NCBI RefSeq assembly: GCF_042242105.1
Contig: NC_092020.1
Span: 16,026,788-16,090,787 of the forward strand
Length of the DNA stretch: 64,000 bases
Reading direction: 5' to 3'
Source: Pempheris klunzingeri
Taxonomy: Eukaryota > Chordata > Actinopteri > Acropomatiformes > Pempheridae
A program made the position numbers and the translations under genes. Shown piece after piece: positions 10,376 through 23,160 of this stretch. Under the pieces are notes generated by a model. It was given only the letters and a program-made list of their open reading frames with translations. It had not been told where the DNA came from and did no database searches. Position 1 is the stretch's first letter, and the number at the start of each line of letters is the position of its first letter.

Positions 10376-11968
10376 TCATTTCTATGTGGTTAAATTCTTT
10401 TTTTCACAAATGGTTTTTGGTTGAGATACAGGTACAATTAGACTAAATGTGACTCCACTGACACTACCTGTTATTTGTACAATTTCTAGTCTTTTAGCTT
10501 TGAAGCTGTATGGGCCTTTATTGTGGTTGAAAAGGCTAAATATGTGTATGCAAATCTGTGATAAATAGCAAATCAATTCAATGTGTTAAAGATATCACAG
10601 AAAGCTACACCTGCTTAGCACTTGTGTTGACTAGCCTTAGCCCTCTGGCCGAGCATGTCTAATTATATCCCTGCTGACTAATCCTCTTATCCCAAGAAAA
10701 GCTCAGCCATGAATGCCAGCACCCCATTATTGTTTTATTAATATGCACTTTCTTATCAATACATCATTATCACTATTTGCACTTTATACATTGAAGTCAA
10801 GGCATTTGGCTAAAAGAAACAGTCTGGGGAAAAAAATAGGAAGAATCTTTTCTTTCTTCTTAAAAAGCTGCGATCAATTAAATAACATCTGGTGCATTAG
10901 GTAGAGAAGGGAAGTAACTACAACAGTGACATCCAACCAGACACTTCCAGGGTACCTGGCTGGTTGAGTCACTTCATTAGTGGGCCTTCAAAACCAGCCT
11001 AACCCCTTCATAAGCACTGATGTCAAACCTGGATCCCGCTCAGATACTTGACGCATATGCTGAAGTCTCTCCGCAGTGCTCAGTGTGCAACTTTTACACT
11101 TTTTCAACCATTCAACCTGCCCGATGGCCGGGAACCGAACAGTTTCATTTAAAACAGCGTTGTTACATAACTTATCATCAACATTTCTTACAGCTCGTGC
11201 CTGATTTATACCAGCGAAGCTCCCTTCAGATTGCTGTAACCGCCTTCTTGTGCCCTCAGGACACAAATGCTGGACCACAGCCAGTGTCTTCGTATTGTGT
11301 CACAGTTCAATAAGAGTACCCATTTGGCAAATAAACGTTGAAAGCAACAAAATATAAGTGAATTAAAAAAAATATTTCACATCATTACTGAATGGTGGTA
11401 AATGGAGAATTGTTGATAAACGAGCGACAGTCATGCACCTCAATAAAAACTAAACTAAGAAGCAAAAGTTTATGATGATAAACTCCAGTTGTGTTGTTTG
11501 GCTTTGAAACATTAATGACGAGTGGTAAAAGGGGTAAACAAGAAAAAAAACTAATCAAAATTAAAAAGACAGTTTGCAGAACCAAACCATTAAATTATAG
11601 CCATTTTGATTAAATGTTTATGAATAATTGGTCATAGTACAATACAGAGCAGTTTTTTTGCTCTCTCTCTCTCTATACAAAGTGGGGATTTTTGATAATT
11701 AATTCTTTAATTTGGACCGAGTTCGACATCTTCATTCTTCACTGAATTGTCGAATTAAGATCAAGAGTTTGTCGCTTGGGAATAACTGAAAAGTCTGTAT
11801 TCGTCGAAAAGTCTCCCAAGTCTCCCAAGTCTCCCAAGCCTCCATCAAACGGTCACTTCAAAAAGAAGGCTGTCCTTCAAAGACGTTGTCTGGACATGTC
11901 GTCTCAGTCCAGCTTTAGTTTATCTTCCCTTCGCTCCATGTGCTTTTCCCCCTCCCCGCTCCTCTTCT
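10376..11968. other. Gap between rd3 and stx5 3' ends
   Basis: rd3 and stx5 converge here. No gene recognised. Two overlapping ORFs on opposite strands at 10988-11313 have no family resemblance. The segment holds the junction between a 1q32-like block (cenpf, rd3) and an 11q12-like block (stx5 onward) when compared with human gene order. Confidence 0.4.
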
Positions 11969-14900
11969 TTAAGCAAAGAAAACAACAAAGATGATGAAGA
12001 AGACGATGAGGACGAGAAAGATCTTGATCATCAGCCAGCGGTTGGAGGAGACTGACTGGAAGTATTTGAGGATCTCTGTGTGGGCAGCCTCCACGTTCAG
12101 TTGGGTGTCCTCCACGTTAGCGTCAATCCTGCCAGAGAAGCGCGACAGGCAGGTCAGTGAGACAGGACTTTTAAAACAGACGCAAATCGCGTTTCTTAAA
12201 ATCACTTTTCTTCTAAATCAGTTAGTTCAGAAGATAACCATTATATAAATCATACATTGAATTATACAGTATATACAGTATTAGTTATACATTAGAAAAC
12301 TTTAATATTTTCACGTAAAGCTGGAAATAAGGAGGATTGAGAAACATTATAACCTGTAAAATGAAGAAGAAATATTTAAGATTGTCATATTCATAGCAAT
12401 CTAATTTAAGCTAATTTGTGGCACTGACAAACTTTACTCATTTATACTAAAGGTACGATTTCCTTGAGTTGCCCCCTGTCCAGTGAAGCATTGAGATGAC
12501 ACTCAGTTGGATTGGATTTGTTGTTTGTTGATTTAATTTAATTGCTGGAAATAGTGCAGAATCTTGAATATTTCTTTTCAATTTAGATGTCATTGTGTCT
12601 TGTGTTTTTAAATCTTTCTGAATCCTCAAACTTTCAGATTACTTCCAGGTTTATGAGAAAATATTTGACATTTTAAATGTGTATGCGATTAAATGTTTCC
12701 ATACATGAACCCACACATTTTTTTTTTTTTTACACTTAGATGTTTTAAACAATATATAAAGTGTTATTTAGTGAGTTTTAGAGATGCTGGTAGGAGGATT
12801 TTTTTCAGCTTTGGAAAGACCAACGCCTGTTGTTTCTTGGTGTGTCCAGTCTAAGTGCTAATCTAAGCAAACCTGGCTCCAGCTTTGAATTCACCATACA
12901 AACATGAGCGTGGTACCAATCTTCTCCAGCTCTCAGCAAGCAAGCAAACAGGCATATTTCCCACAATGTCAAACTATTTCTTTCCATTTCCTTAATCTCT
13001 CTTTCCTTGACCACCCCCCCAATTTCCAGCTCCATCTTACCTCTGGATGGTCTCCTCTTGCTCCTTCACCATGTGTGCCAGTTGCTGGAATATAGAGCCC
13101 AGCTCCACGATGGTGCTCTCAATATTCTGCATGGTGTCTGCACGGCTCTGGATGTACGAGTCCTGTAATGGCACAATCAGCAAGACTTCAAAAATGTCCA
13201 CATTAGATTACATGAATGCAGAGTTTACCTATTTGGTCACATTTTCACCAAAGATTTCATGCCAATATTTATACTATAATGTAATAATTGATATTTTTCC
13301 CAGCTTGCGGATTAGATGCACATACTCCTTCCTGACTCTGACAAATATACACCAAAAGTCTACCTGCTCATCAATGAGCTGGAGTTGCAAAGGATTGGCC
13401 TGAGAGTCCATATCGATGGCTACGTCCCCCATACTCCTGGACTCATCCTGCATCAGGACCGAGCTCTCTGAAGGGAAACAGCAAGCAAAAAAAAAAAAGA
13501 AAAAACACACACATTCAACAAGATCAGACAGAAATCCTCAATGTTAGAGGGGAAAAGCAGAAAGAACAGCGGGCACATACAGTAGCTAGTTATACCCGCT
13601 GGGAGAGTCAAACGTTCCAGGGAAATACCTTTTAAATTTGAGGTTGTATTGCCCTGGTAGTCATAGCGCGGCTCGCGAGCTGCATGCGGCTCCTGGGCCC
13701 CTTTTTTGCGGCTCCCTAAAATATTTTTTGATTTTTGCATTATAGATGACCAAATACAGTATTAATCATTCACAAGGCGTTCGAGCAGTTCCCTATTACA
13801 ACAGCTGGTTGACATTGTCACTGTCAGTGAGAATGCTTCTGCACGTCTAGCATTTGTGGCTGAAACTCAACCAATTTGCTAATTGTGAATAACCTAAAAT
13901 TAGGGAATACAAACAGGTACAACAGAAGTTTTAAAACAAAACAACATTTTATTTTATTATTGTAATGTATGCTAGTCATAAAGATTTTACTGGCAGTGTA
14001 AATGCCTGCACAGGAGGCATCTGAGCTCCCTGTGCTCATTAGAGGGTCTCTGATAAGAAGCCTCTTTAGCAAAACGTTAGCTATTTATTAAGCAAAATGT
14101 TAAATTGAGCAGGAGCCTGTCAAAACAAGTCGAAATATTGTCTCAAAGCCAGAACATATAAAAAAATAAAGGTGTGCTCACTCTATTCACCGTTTTGAAA
14201 CTGCATGCACAAATTTTATGTCAGATGAACAGATGAAGAGCAGGCGATGTTTTAGATTGCGACTGAGTTTTAGAGGAACGTAGATAAACAGGATGTGATA
14301 TGTGGGGGCAGAGGTGGTGCTGCATGTAAGTTTACACCAGTTAGTATGACACCAGAAGCAGACCAGAACGTTATGATGCCCATGTCCGAATTCATTTTGG
14401 GTTGTGATTTCAATGTAAAACTGCTGCTTGTTTGTACTGACAAAGTGTATGAAAGAAAGTGTTATATGAGCATAAAAAATACTGTTAGTATAGAGTGAGC
14501 ACGCCCTTATGGAGATACAACAGCATGCCGTGGTTACCTGTTAGTGCCACTATTTTAATGCAAGACCCTTGTTAAAATCATAAGAGTGACTACAAGCGTG
14601 AAGCTAAGACGTGGTTCGGCTTACTGAAGTTGTTGGCCATCAGAGGAGAAGACGAGACTGGAGGCTGGGAGAACTGCTCTCTCCTGCTGCGCTGCTGCTT
14701 CAGGTTCTGCAGGAAAAGAGACAAATGATGGAGAAGGTTAACATGAATGAGAGGAAACCAGTGACACGTTTCAAAACTTCAGTTTTTAGTATTTAGTATT
14801 TTTTTTTGCTGTTGAATGATGAAGTTTACCAAATGTTTCTTACCTCTGTTCTGACCTCTAGGACTGATTTGAAGTCATTGGACATTGAAGCCAGTTTGGA

Positions 14901-17900
14901 CTGTGGACAATAGAGGACACAGAAAACTTGAAGAGTGCAGCCTAATTCAGCTTTGTGCACCAACATGTGAACAAGAATTCTACAAACATTTTCTGATACC
15001 ATTACATCTGAAATCTAAAACTAATTCCATTAAAATAAAGACATTATTGGTATTTTTAGAAGTTACATGTTTTCCTCTATTTACTCTCTCTAACAAAAGC
15101 ACAACTTGATTCAAAAGTTCAAACAAACAATAATACAGAAAAGTGTTGATGATAGAGAATATTTTCATTTTACCATTTAGTTTAACCTTGTTTCTTATTC
15201 ACAAGGTTTGAACAAATCTGTTTATGAGTAAAGTTCAAAGGTACCTCAGCCAAAAATGTTCAAGCTCTAGAAGTCTTTATCGCATCTAAACTGTTACTAT
15301 GAATGCAACAGTGAAAAAAAGTAAAGACAGAATTCCTTTATACCCACAGCAATGAATGTTTATGTTGTCATTTTGTTTAATACCAACTGTTCATATTAGC
15401 TTTGATTGAATATTTTATCAGCATTATTAACATTAATCTGTTTTCAGAAGCCAGGAGACAAACAAATATGATAACAGCATTGTTTCACTATCAAAAGCTT
15501 TTGGTTTACATAGGTGATTGTGTTGATGAAACAACAATTTTTCATTTTTCAAGGACTATGTTTGAAGTCAAGCCTACTCTTAACCTTGAGAACGTTATGG
15601 TTAAAATTAAGCATTTTCCAGACTTTCAAGACAAACACTGAAATCCTGATCAAACTGGCAAAAAACACTGGACATAAAAACGAATTTAACCAGGATTTAA
15701 ACAGTACCAGCCACCTGCACTCATCTAAAATACAGTATCAAACATACCTGTAGAGACACCACAATAGTGTTAGAGTGAGTTTGGATATGTCGGCCACCCG
15801 GAGCTCCGCGGGACCTCACCAAGTCCTGCAGCTGTGCGATCTGTTTGTTTAGACTGTTGATGTCCTGAAAACATTAACACAGGAGAATAACAGGGAATAT
15901 ATTTTTACAATTCACTAAATATTTACAGGATTATATGCAGATGGTGATGATTGTGTGCAGTATGGTTGCAAAATCATGGGATTTTAACAACTCAACTCAC
16001 TTGTTTAATGATGTACGTTAGCTCCTCGATCTCAACTGCCTTGTCGTCAAATAGAGATTTTCTTTTTGCCACTAAAAACACAGAGACAACAATATGTAGA
16101 ATCAGCACTTTGGATATTATGTCACTGAAACACAAGATTTTTACAATGTGAAAGTGATGAAAATTTTATGGTAAAATATGGTAAAAAGTTATGTTAAAAT
16201 AACAATAAAAGGGTCACTTACAAATTGTGAGCTTTTCCAATTTGGCAAATGTATTGCTCAAGTCTTTTCCAATTCTCCTAAAAGGGGGGAAAAAAAACAC
16301 ACAAAAATGTAGCTTTCTTTGTCATGCACATCCTGAAGGAGTACTCCAACGTTTTGAGACATAACCCTGTTTGTGTTCTTACTGGGATTATAGACCTCAA
16401 TTTTATCTCTTTGCTCTGTCTCCCTGTTAACAGTCTGTATGCTATGCTAGAACAAAGATGCCCTGGACCAATCTCTCCGCTAAACGTTCAAAGTAGGCTT
16501 CTCATTTAACTTGCGGAAAGGCAATAAACTTGTCTATTAAAGTATGCAGTACAAGTGCAATTAGGGTGTAATTCACATTCCATAAGGATGAGGAGGACAG
16601 CAATGTGTGATTTCAACTAATGCAACACCCAAAATCAACATACAACAACAAGTTCACTCATCAAATACATATGGACTGCTGAAAGAAAACAGACTATGAG
16701 GAACTTACTTAGCCATGACTGTGAAGTCACTGCGCTGCCTGAGGGCGCTGAGAGCTGGTTTACTGGGCTGGACTCCATTCTGCCAGAGGAGGTAACAAGG
16801 AGGGAGTACGACATGAAAAAATACATTTAAAATTAGAGACTATGGGGTAAATGTGAAAATTTGATTACAGAACTCCTCAATATTGATTTAGGACTAATCA
16901 GTTGGTCAACAGGGAGTTCATTGATTCAAAGTTTGTTAAACCTACTAAACACTGTAGTCAATCAATCAAGTAAAACCTTCAAATACTTCCTCTTATTACT
17001 TTATTATTAGTTCATGCTCTTTTGAGCTGTTGGTCAAACTAAGTAAACATGTTCATGGTGTCACTATAAGCAGTGGTAAATCCACCTGATTCTGGATTAC
17101 TGATGCCAATAGAGATATTTGAGGGTTTGACCCTCTAATATCACTATTAGTATGACCTTTGACCACATCTAAGCATCAAGGCTGCAATGATTAGTCCATT
17201 TCTTATTAATTATTTGGCTGTTAACTATAAATCAATTACCAATTATTCTGATAATCCTTTAATCAGTGCGAGTAATTTGTGTGTGAGTACAGCTAAAATT
17301 CAAAAGTCAAGATTCTCCAATTCCAGCCTCTTAAATGTGAGCATTTAAAGGACCCTTTACTCCTCTGTGGCAGTAAATTAAGCGTCTTTGGGTTGTGGAC
17401 AAAACAAGAGATTTGTGGACATCATCTTGTGCCATGGAAAACATTGATCAACGTGTTTCACAATTTTCTAATATTTTATAGACAAAACAACTAATCCATT
17501 ACTCAAAACATAATCAGCAGATTAATCTACAATAGAAACAATTGTTACTTGCAGCCCTATTTGGCATATTTGAACTGCAATAGTTTTATATCATTAGATA
17601 TATGCACATCAATATCTCTATGGTAACTAAGCCAGTATAATGGCACAGCTGATTGATTACTATTTGCTATTATTTTTACAACTTGAAATCACGTTTTGTT
17701 GGCGGTTAAAGATTTACAGTAAAACAGGCGTATCATCACAGATGAAGGAAGGCAGTTTGTGCTTAAATTGACCAACATGCGCAGACAAGAGCTGGTAGGG
17801 AAATGAGTAAGCAAGGAACCAAAACCAAAAGCAACAAACCTTGATTTAATCAGTAAACACACTCCAATGTACCAAATGTAAAAAAGCCAGTTTTACATTA

Positions 17901-18008
17901 AGTGATCCGGTTATTATTGTGCTGTGATGCTCTGTGCCAACATACCGGTCTGCCCTGGAGAGATTTACAGGCGGACTGGAACTCGAGGGTCCGGTCTCGG
18001 CACGTCAT
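11969..18008 (-). CDS. stx5: Syntaxin-5, Golgi Qa-SNARE
   Basis: Syntaxin-5 drives ER-to-Golgi and intra-Golgi fusion with Sec22b/Bet1/GS27 or Ykt6 partners. Ten coding exons: 18008-17946, 16779-16709, 16277-16222, 16071-16001, 15864-15748, 14900-14844, 14706-14625, 13467-13364, 13162-13041, 12128-11969. They sum to 903 nt (300 residues), in phase throughout, as long as the human short form. The N-terminus MTCRDRTLEF keeps the Sly1-binding motif. Residues about 22-145 form the Habc region (RIGKDLSNTFAKLEKL, RKSLFDDKAVEIEELTYIIK). The SNARE helix spans about 209-271 with the zero-layer glutamine in GSIFQQLAHM. Residues 281-300 are a hydrophobic tail anchor. The stretch before the start has an in-frame TGA at 18029-18027, and splicing to the inferred exon 1 does not give an in-frame upstream ATG either. 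The mammalian long isoform therefore seems absent. Confidence 0.97.
12781..12990 (-). repeat. Partial palindromic teleost element (GCTAAGCTAA family)
   Basis: Half of the element seen whole at 24.2 and 36.7 kb: GAGATGCTGGTAGGAGGATT, a TTTGGAAAGACC block, CATACAAACATGAGCGTGG, ACCAATCTTCTC and the end CAATGTCAAACTATT. It lies in stx5 intron 9, close to the donor of the exon at 13041. Recognised by family resemblance only. Confidence 0.6.
13640..13760. repeat. CGCGGCTCGCGAGCTGCATG motif, possible transposon end
   Basis: A short GC-rich block (GCGCGGCTCGCGAGCTGCAT followed by GCGGCTCCTGGGCCCC) in otherwise AT-rich stx5 intron 7. Similar blocks are remembered from ends of teleost hAT-type elements. 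No second end could be paired, so this is tentative. Confidence 0.3.
14172..14507. repeat. Short inverted-repeat (MITE-like) element, about 336 bp
   Basis: Left end AGGTGTGCTCACTCTATTCA (14171 on) and right end TATAGAGTGAGCACGCCCT (to 14507) are inverted copies of each other. There is no coding capacity between them. It sits in stx5 intron 7, between the exons at 14706-14625 and 13467-13364. Confidence 0.6.
17178..17559. repeat. Teleost inverted-repeat element (GCTGCAAC family), copy 3
   Basis: Starts AAGGCTGCAATGATTAG and ends TTGTTACTTGCAGCCCTA. Internal landmarks (CAAGAGATTTGTGGACATCA, TTTATAGACAAAACAACTAA) match copy 1. It lies in stx5 intron 1, counted from the coding exon at 17946. Confidence 0.65.
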
Positions 18009-18698
18009 CCTGCCGCCTGTGGAGGGTCACCAGCCCGTTGTAGACTACAAACCACCTGAGTCCTGCTGCTCTGATCTGGTAGGTGGTTGTTAAATAAGAA
18101 GACCTCCGGGTGTGCGGACAAACTCACATCCAAGGTGTGTTATCCATATGTCCACACGTCTGCGGTAACGGGGGAAAAACACAAAATTTAAGCTCACATA
18201 CTGACAGCCTGGGGTTAAACTATACTATAAACTATGACATTATTATATTACTATAACTATTATATTTTACTGTATAAAACACATGATTTGATCAAGTAGG
18301 TTAGTTGCTAAAAAAGAAAAAAACCATCCGGTACCGTTAGCTAACAGCACGGTTCGCTCGCGTCAACAACACGACTAAAACACAACAACCGGGCAACAAC
18401 CATCAGCAAATTACTGCCACGACTTACAAATAACGCCACAGACGAGTTAAATATACACATCATTAGGTAATAATGATTAGTAAACTGGTCTGGACCGGGT
18501 CTATGTGTGCGGGCCGACCATCACGACACACAGCTGATCACGGCCTGACCGGCTAACCACAGGCTAACGTTAGCTACACGAAGCTAACCGGTCTTTCCAA
18601 ACGGTCTCTGCCGCTTTACCTTGGTGAAATTCGACCTAAAATAACCACTCGAGGTTTAATCTTATTTAAAAGATAAAAACCGACCAGTTCCAACTTAC

Positions 18699-18805
18699 TT
18701 GAATCGATATTACACCATATTTCGGGAGCCCTCGGTGTTTCTGGTAGAAACTAATCAGCCCAGGAGTTAAAGTTCCGATCCGGGTCATTTCCGGCATTGA
18801 CGTCA
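18699..18805 (-). promoter_or_regulatory. stx5: Likely stx5 promoter, exon 1 and palindromic CRE
   Basis: A consensus donor (TTCAA|GTAAGT) on the minus strand ends an exon at 18699, which can join an acceptor (CTCCACAG) before 18016. Next to it lie an ETS-like ATTTCCGG and a perfect palindromic cAMP-response element TGACGTCA at 18798-18805, followed by a CCACG motif at 18809. If transcription starts at or before 18788, the mRNA carries an ATG at 18788 whose 33-codon ORF ends in an ATGA overlap with the syntaxin-5 start. Start site inferred. Confidence 0.5.
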
Positions 18806-20384
18806 CTGCCACGTCTCCTTCACCGTGGCGGCAACCAGTGCAGGTACAGCACGTGGCAGCCAGGGGGCGCCACAGCAGATACTATTGAGGTTAGTGTACA
18901 TTATGACAAGAAGGACGGGAAAAACAGAGAAAATGTCAAGGATGACACATTGAAGTCTTCACCTTTATTAGAAAAAAAGGAGTCCAGACGATTAGATGAG
19001 ATTTGTTGGTTTATTACAAGAAAACCAGAAATGTAAATAGCTATAGTATCATCAATAAAATCCCTACCAGAGGGCCCCATATGCAAAAATGAGCAGCTCA
19101 GCCCTCAGTAACCGCCATTCCCTCCTTCTCTGTGTGCTGTTTACAGGCCTCCTGATCACCTCAGGTGTGTGAAAATTTGATTGAACACAAGTTAGTGTAT
19201 GCCCCATTGAAACTGAAACAATGAAAGTCTTAAGACTGACACAGGGTCCCAAGATCAGGATATCAACCAAGACCTGCCCGATGATGGTCATCATGCCAGT
19301 TTATTGTGCTTATTACTGTATTCCCTAACAAAATTACAATTCCCATAAATCAGATGGCAAACCATGAACTGCCATCTGGGGTTTTTGTTCGGGTCCCTGG
19401 GAGCAGTGGCCCACTTTGTCTGATTGGTGATCTAGTCGTTCAAGTTCCACAAAAAATACTAGAACAAGTTCTCATGCTGGCATTAGACCGCAGACACAGA
19501 AGACAGAAGTCAGTAACACTAGAAGTTGTACATCATTTTACATTATTACAGCTTCTTTCCTCACCTTCGAACACTCATCTCTAAATAAACATGCTTTTAC
19601 TTGACTCAGGTGATTTGTTTTAGTATGTTGCAGCAGGGGAGAAAAGTAATACCATATGCTATTAGGCCTAAATTTTCACAGTAAGTAAAATTATAAAAGA
19701 AACTTATTGAAAAAGATGCATTAGTCATTTTGGACTGATCCCTGCAGCAACCAAAATAAGATGATAAGATAAGATCATTAGTGATGTTACACAGATGTAG
19801 GAGAAATAAAACTCTGTTCCAGGGAAGGAATGAGCAGACAGACAGACAGAGAACGTGAGTCTCAGTTGAGTCGACCTGCAGGTATGGTATGGACAGAGAG
19901 ATAACATCCAGGAGGCTCTCTGATCTCCTTTGACTCCTACTGGTACCCGCATCCTCCGCCTGACAGGCTTGAGCATGCCCAGACCACAGCTATGCCCTCT
20001 CCTATTTACCTGTTGGACCCCCAACCACAAAACCTCCCCCAGCCTTCCACCCTTCCCCCATGCCCTGCACCACCCCTCATCTACGCTCCCCTTCACCTTT
20101 TGTACCTCACTGTAATCCACCACACTTATCTCTTGCTCCACAACACTCCTTTTTATGCTTTCACACATTATTTGATGTTCTAATCTGTTTTGCTGAACAA
20201 AATTACCCACATCAGGACAGAAGAGAACAGTTTCTCCTTTATAATCTCCCTTTTCTTTTTTGATCTTATCTTTTTTCTTCTGTACATTACACTCAGCTGT
20301 TAAACTATATCTCTTTTTATCGCTCCACCACTTTAACCCAGACTGAATATCTCTGCAATTATTGGATTTTTTTGTATACAAACA
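18806..20384. other. Intergenic, no recognised gene
   Basis: Contains a few ORFs of 60-218 codons without family resemblance. The longest (19725-20381, minus) is opposite pyrimidine-rich low-complexity sequence around 20000-20110 and is judged spurious. No splice-bounded exons recognised. Confidence 0.4.
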
Positions 20385-20850
20385 TTCATGGTCCTCAGAG
20401 GATTACTACTAATGTCTTTAGTGATACCCTGACTTTTCCTGTAGCGCCGCCGTGACCTTGGCAACAACTATTGGATGGATTGTCGTAGAATTTGGCTTAG
20501 ACATTCATGTCCCCCTCAGAATGAATTATAACAACTTTGACTATCCTCTGATGTGTCGTTTCACTTTTCTTAATAATCAGGTCAAATATTTATTTTATTA
20601 ATACTTTAAATTATGACCAATTATCTTAAAAACAAACAATGTTCCCTGAGCTGTACTTTGTTTTTCGCGCTAATTAACAAATGTAGCGTGCAAACACGTT
20701 AAACAAGGACGATGACCACGGTGAACAGATTGCCTAACATAAGCATGTTAGCTTAGTTAGCATGAACATGTTAGCATGTTGATATTAGCATTTAGCTCAA
20801 AGCTCCACTGTGTATTAGTACAGATTATCACAGAGCCGCTAGCATAGCTG
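20385..20850 (-). repeat. Teleost repeat (GCATGCTAACATG family), second copy, reversed
   Basis: Same family as at 9.6 kb in opposite orientation: CATGGTCCTCAGAGGATTAC, GACTTTTCCTGTAGCGCC, CAACTATTGGATGGATTG, then a tail with AAGCATGTTAGCTTAG and GAACATGTTAGCATGTTG ending GCCGCTAGCATAGCTG. Confidence 0.6.
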
Positions 20851-22278
20851 TAGACTCTTAAAGCTGTTAATGATTAGCTTTAAATCATTTATGTTAGTGT
20901 TTTTTTAGACTCTGAATTATTAAACTTATATTGTAAACATTGTACAACAAGCTGTGGCAAAACTGCTCTTAATTATGGTCATGCCAATAGAAGAAAACAT
21001 CTGAATTTGGCTAAACGTCCTCATAAAGGCTGTCATGTTCACACTAAACTCTCAACCTGCTTACACTGCAGGTACTTTTTCCCATGTTGTAACATGTACT
21101 GTAAATCTTTTATCAAGGTTGATGTCCTTCAGGGGACTGAGACAGACGAGGCCTGTGAATCCATGTTTCAGTTGGAGATAACGCTGCTTGTTTGTTCTGT
21201 AAATTTACATTAAAAAAAGTTCTTTGTATTCACAAGAGATGTTAAAAACACTCACTTTCCTGCCAGTTTAACAGAAACCACCAAGCACATGACTCTTCTT
21301 CACACTGCACACATTGAACTCAATCTCTCTCTGTTCTTTATCCCTCTCTCTCTCTCACTCACACACACACACAGACAGGAGTGATGATACCATCTAACAA
21401 AACACACTTGCAGGCCAGATAGCGTCCAGTACCTGCTTCGACACAGCTGCTGCTACAAAAGCAGGGAGGAAACCATGGCTGGAGTTGTTAAAAAAAACAC
21501 GACTCTGAACGCAGAGAGAGCAAGGTGGAAAAATACAGGAAGTCCTGATACAAGTGCAAAGACTGAGAGAGACATAGGGAGCTGGATGGAGTGACGGGTG
21601 CAGACAGAGAGAGATGGAGGGAGGCAGGCAGACAGGGAAAGACACATGTTAGATACTAGTTGAAAATATGGATAGGAAGTCAGATTCATGCATCAAAGAA
21701 CATACAGAGAAGTAGTCAAAGAGCCACATGAGTCTGAGCAGAGAGTATTTCTTCCTCTCCATTATCATTATTCACCAGTACGATGACACATTTTTAGGGG
21801 TTTCTGGAGGGTTTCTAGGAGCTTTAAAAAAGAGATCTTTTCTGTATCGAGATGCATGACTCACTCTGTCCTCTTCTCTCTCTCTCTTTCTCCCTAATCT
21901 TGCAGCTATATTTAGTACTGGCATAATGCCCTTCCAGACAGATAGGTTGGCAGCAGCATTTAGCTCCTCTCCTCTCCTTTTTCATCTCCTCTCTCCTGTC
22001 CTCTTTCATCCTCTCCTCGCTTCCTCAGACTCTGTAAAGGCTAATGATGGCAATATTAAACTTGTGCTAATACACATACCAGCAATCATCATCAATACTG
22101 CTGCCATGAAAACTTATCGATTTGCGGCCAGCCACTGTGGCACAAATAGGTAGTCATTCATTTATTAATCATCATTTGGTCTTGAGTCTGCTCTCTGATG
22201 GGGGATAATACTGAGGGAACGACTACAAACGTAACATCATATTGCCGGCAACTTTCGTAATCGTTGCCATCATTGTTG

Positions 22279-22325
<47 letters not shown>

Positions 22326-23160
22326 GATGCCAGATGAATAAAACAGTTCAGTAATACCAAGGTCATCACAGGGCGTTTTATTGCTTATGAATTCAACTTT
22401 TTAATTTGTTAAAAGACGAATGAGTCATTTAGGATTTTTGAAACTACATATTATTGCTTTAGGTAAAATTAAGTAATGCCATGATATAACAATATTTCAT
22501 CAGCAGTAAAAAAAAAAAGTAAAAGTATGGGTACACTATCAGGAAAATGTACTTAGTTTCAAAAGTATGAAAATAACCATGATGCAGCAGAGTGGCCCCT
22601 GCAAATGTTAGATCATTATATAATATATAACTGCATTTTTACCCTTTCTGATGCATGAACCTGTGATTTTCACTTTCAGCTATTTTACACACTGATGGTT
22701 TCTTGAATCTACATGAAGGCAGTTTATTTTATTTGTGAGTGTTGTTTTAACCACTTGTGATCAGACTGGATGACAATGACTGGATGTTCTCCAGGTTTTA
22801 TGTAATATTGTCACTTGATGTACACTGTTTTAAGTGAGCTGAGGGTTAGCATTTGCTTTTGACGAACTTGCACTGCAGCACAGTGTGGGGCTGCACACCT
22901 TTGTACTTGACCAGCCTCTGACTCAGCAGCACAAATGAGGGGAGTAGAGGGAACAATATTATGTCTCATAACACCACCTCACATCATCACACACACTTTC
23001 TCTGTACCCAACTCCCAGGGTGTCACTGTAATCAGAGGCATCTGTTTACCTTTCATTACCGTCAAACGAGAGATTAAAACAAAGAGGTGAGGGTGGTGAG
23101 GTCAAAGCAGAGGGACATTAGATGGGGACAGCAGTGTGGATAAATAGCGACAGGAAGAAA
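20851..23160. other. Intergenic, no recognised gene
   Basis: A (TCA)n run (22279-22325), CT/GA-rich tracts at 21320-21370 and 21870-21900, and a non-repetitive, moderately GC-rich stretch at about 22850-23150 that could be conserved noncoding DNA. No coding exons recognised. Confidence 0.35.
22279..22325. repeat. (TCA)n trinucleotide microsatellite
   Basis: About fifteen uninterrupted TCA/ATC units. Confidence 0.95.

Noticed and set aside
10988-11313. Opposed ORFs of 96 and 97 codons in the rd3-stx5 gap
   Set aside because: No homology recognised. Considered as a lost gene at the block junction but nothing supports it.
19725-20381. 218-codon minus-strand ORF
   Set aside because: No family resemblance, overlaps pyrimidine-rich low-complexity DNA, and lacks splice or promoter support.
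22279-22325. Regularly spaced short repeats considered as a CRISPR-like array
   Set aside because: A simple trinucleotide microsatellite in a vertebrate genome; no spacers.
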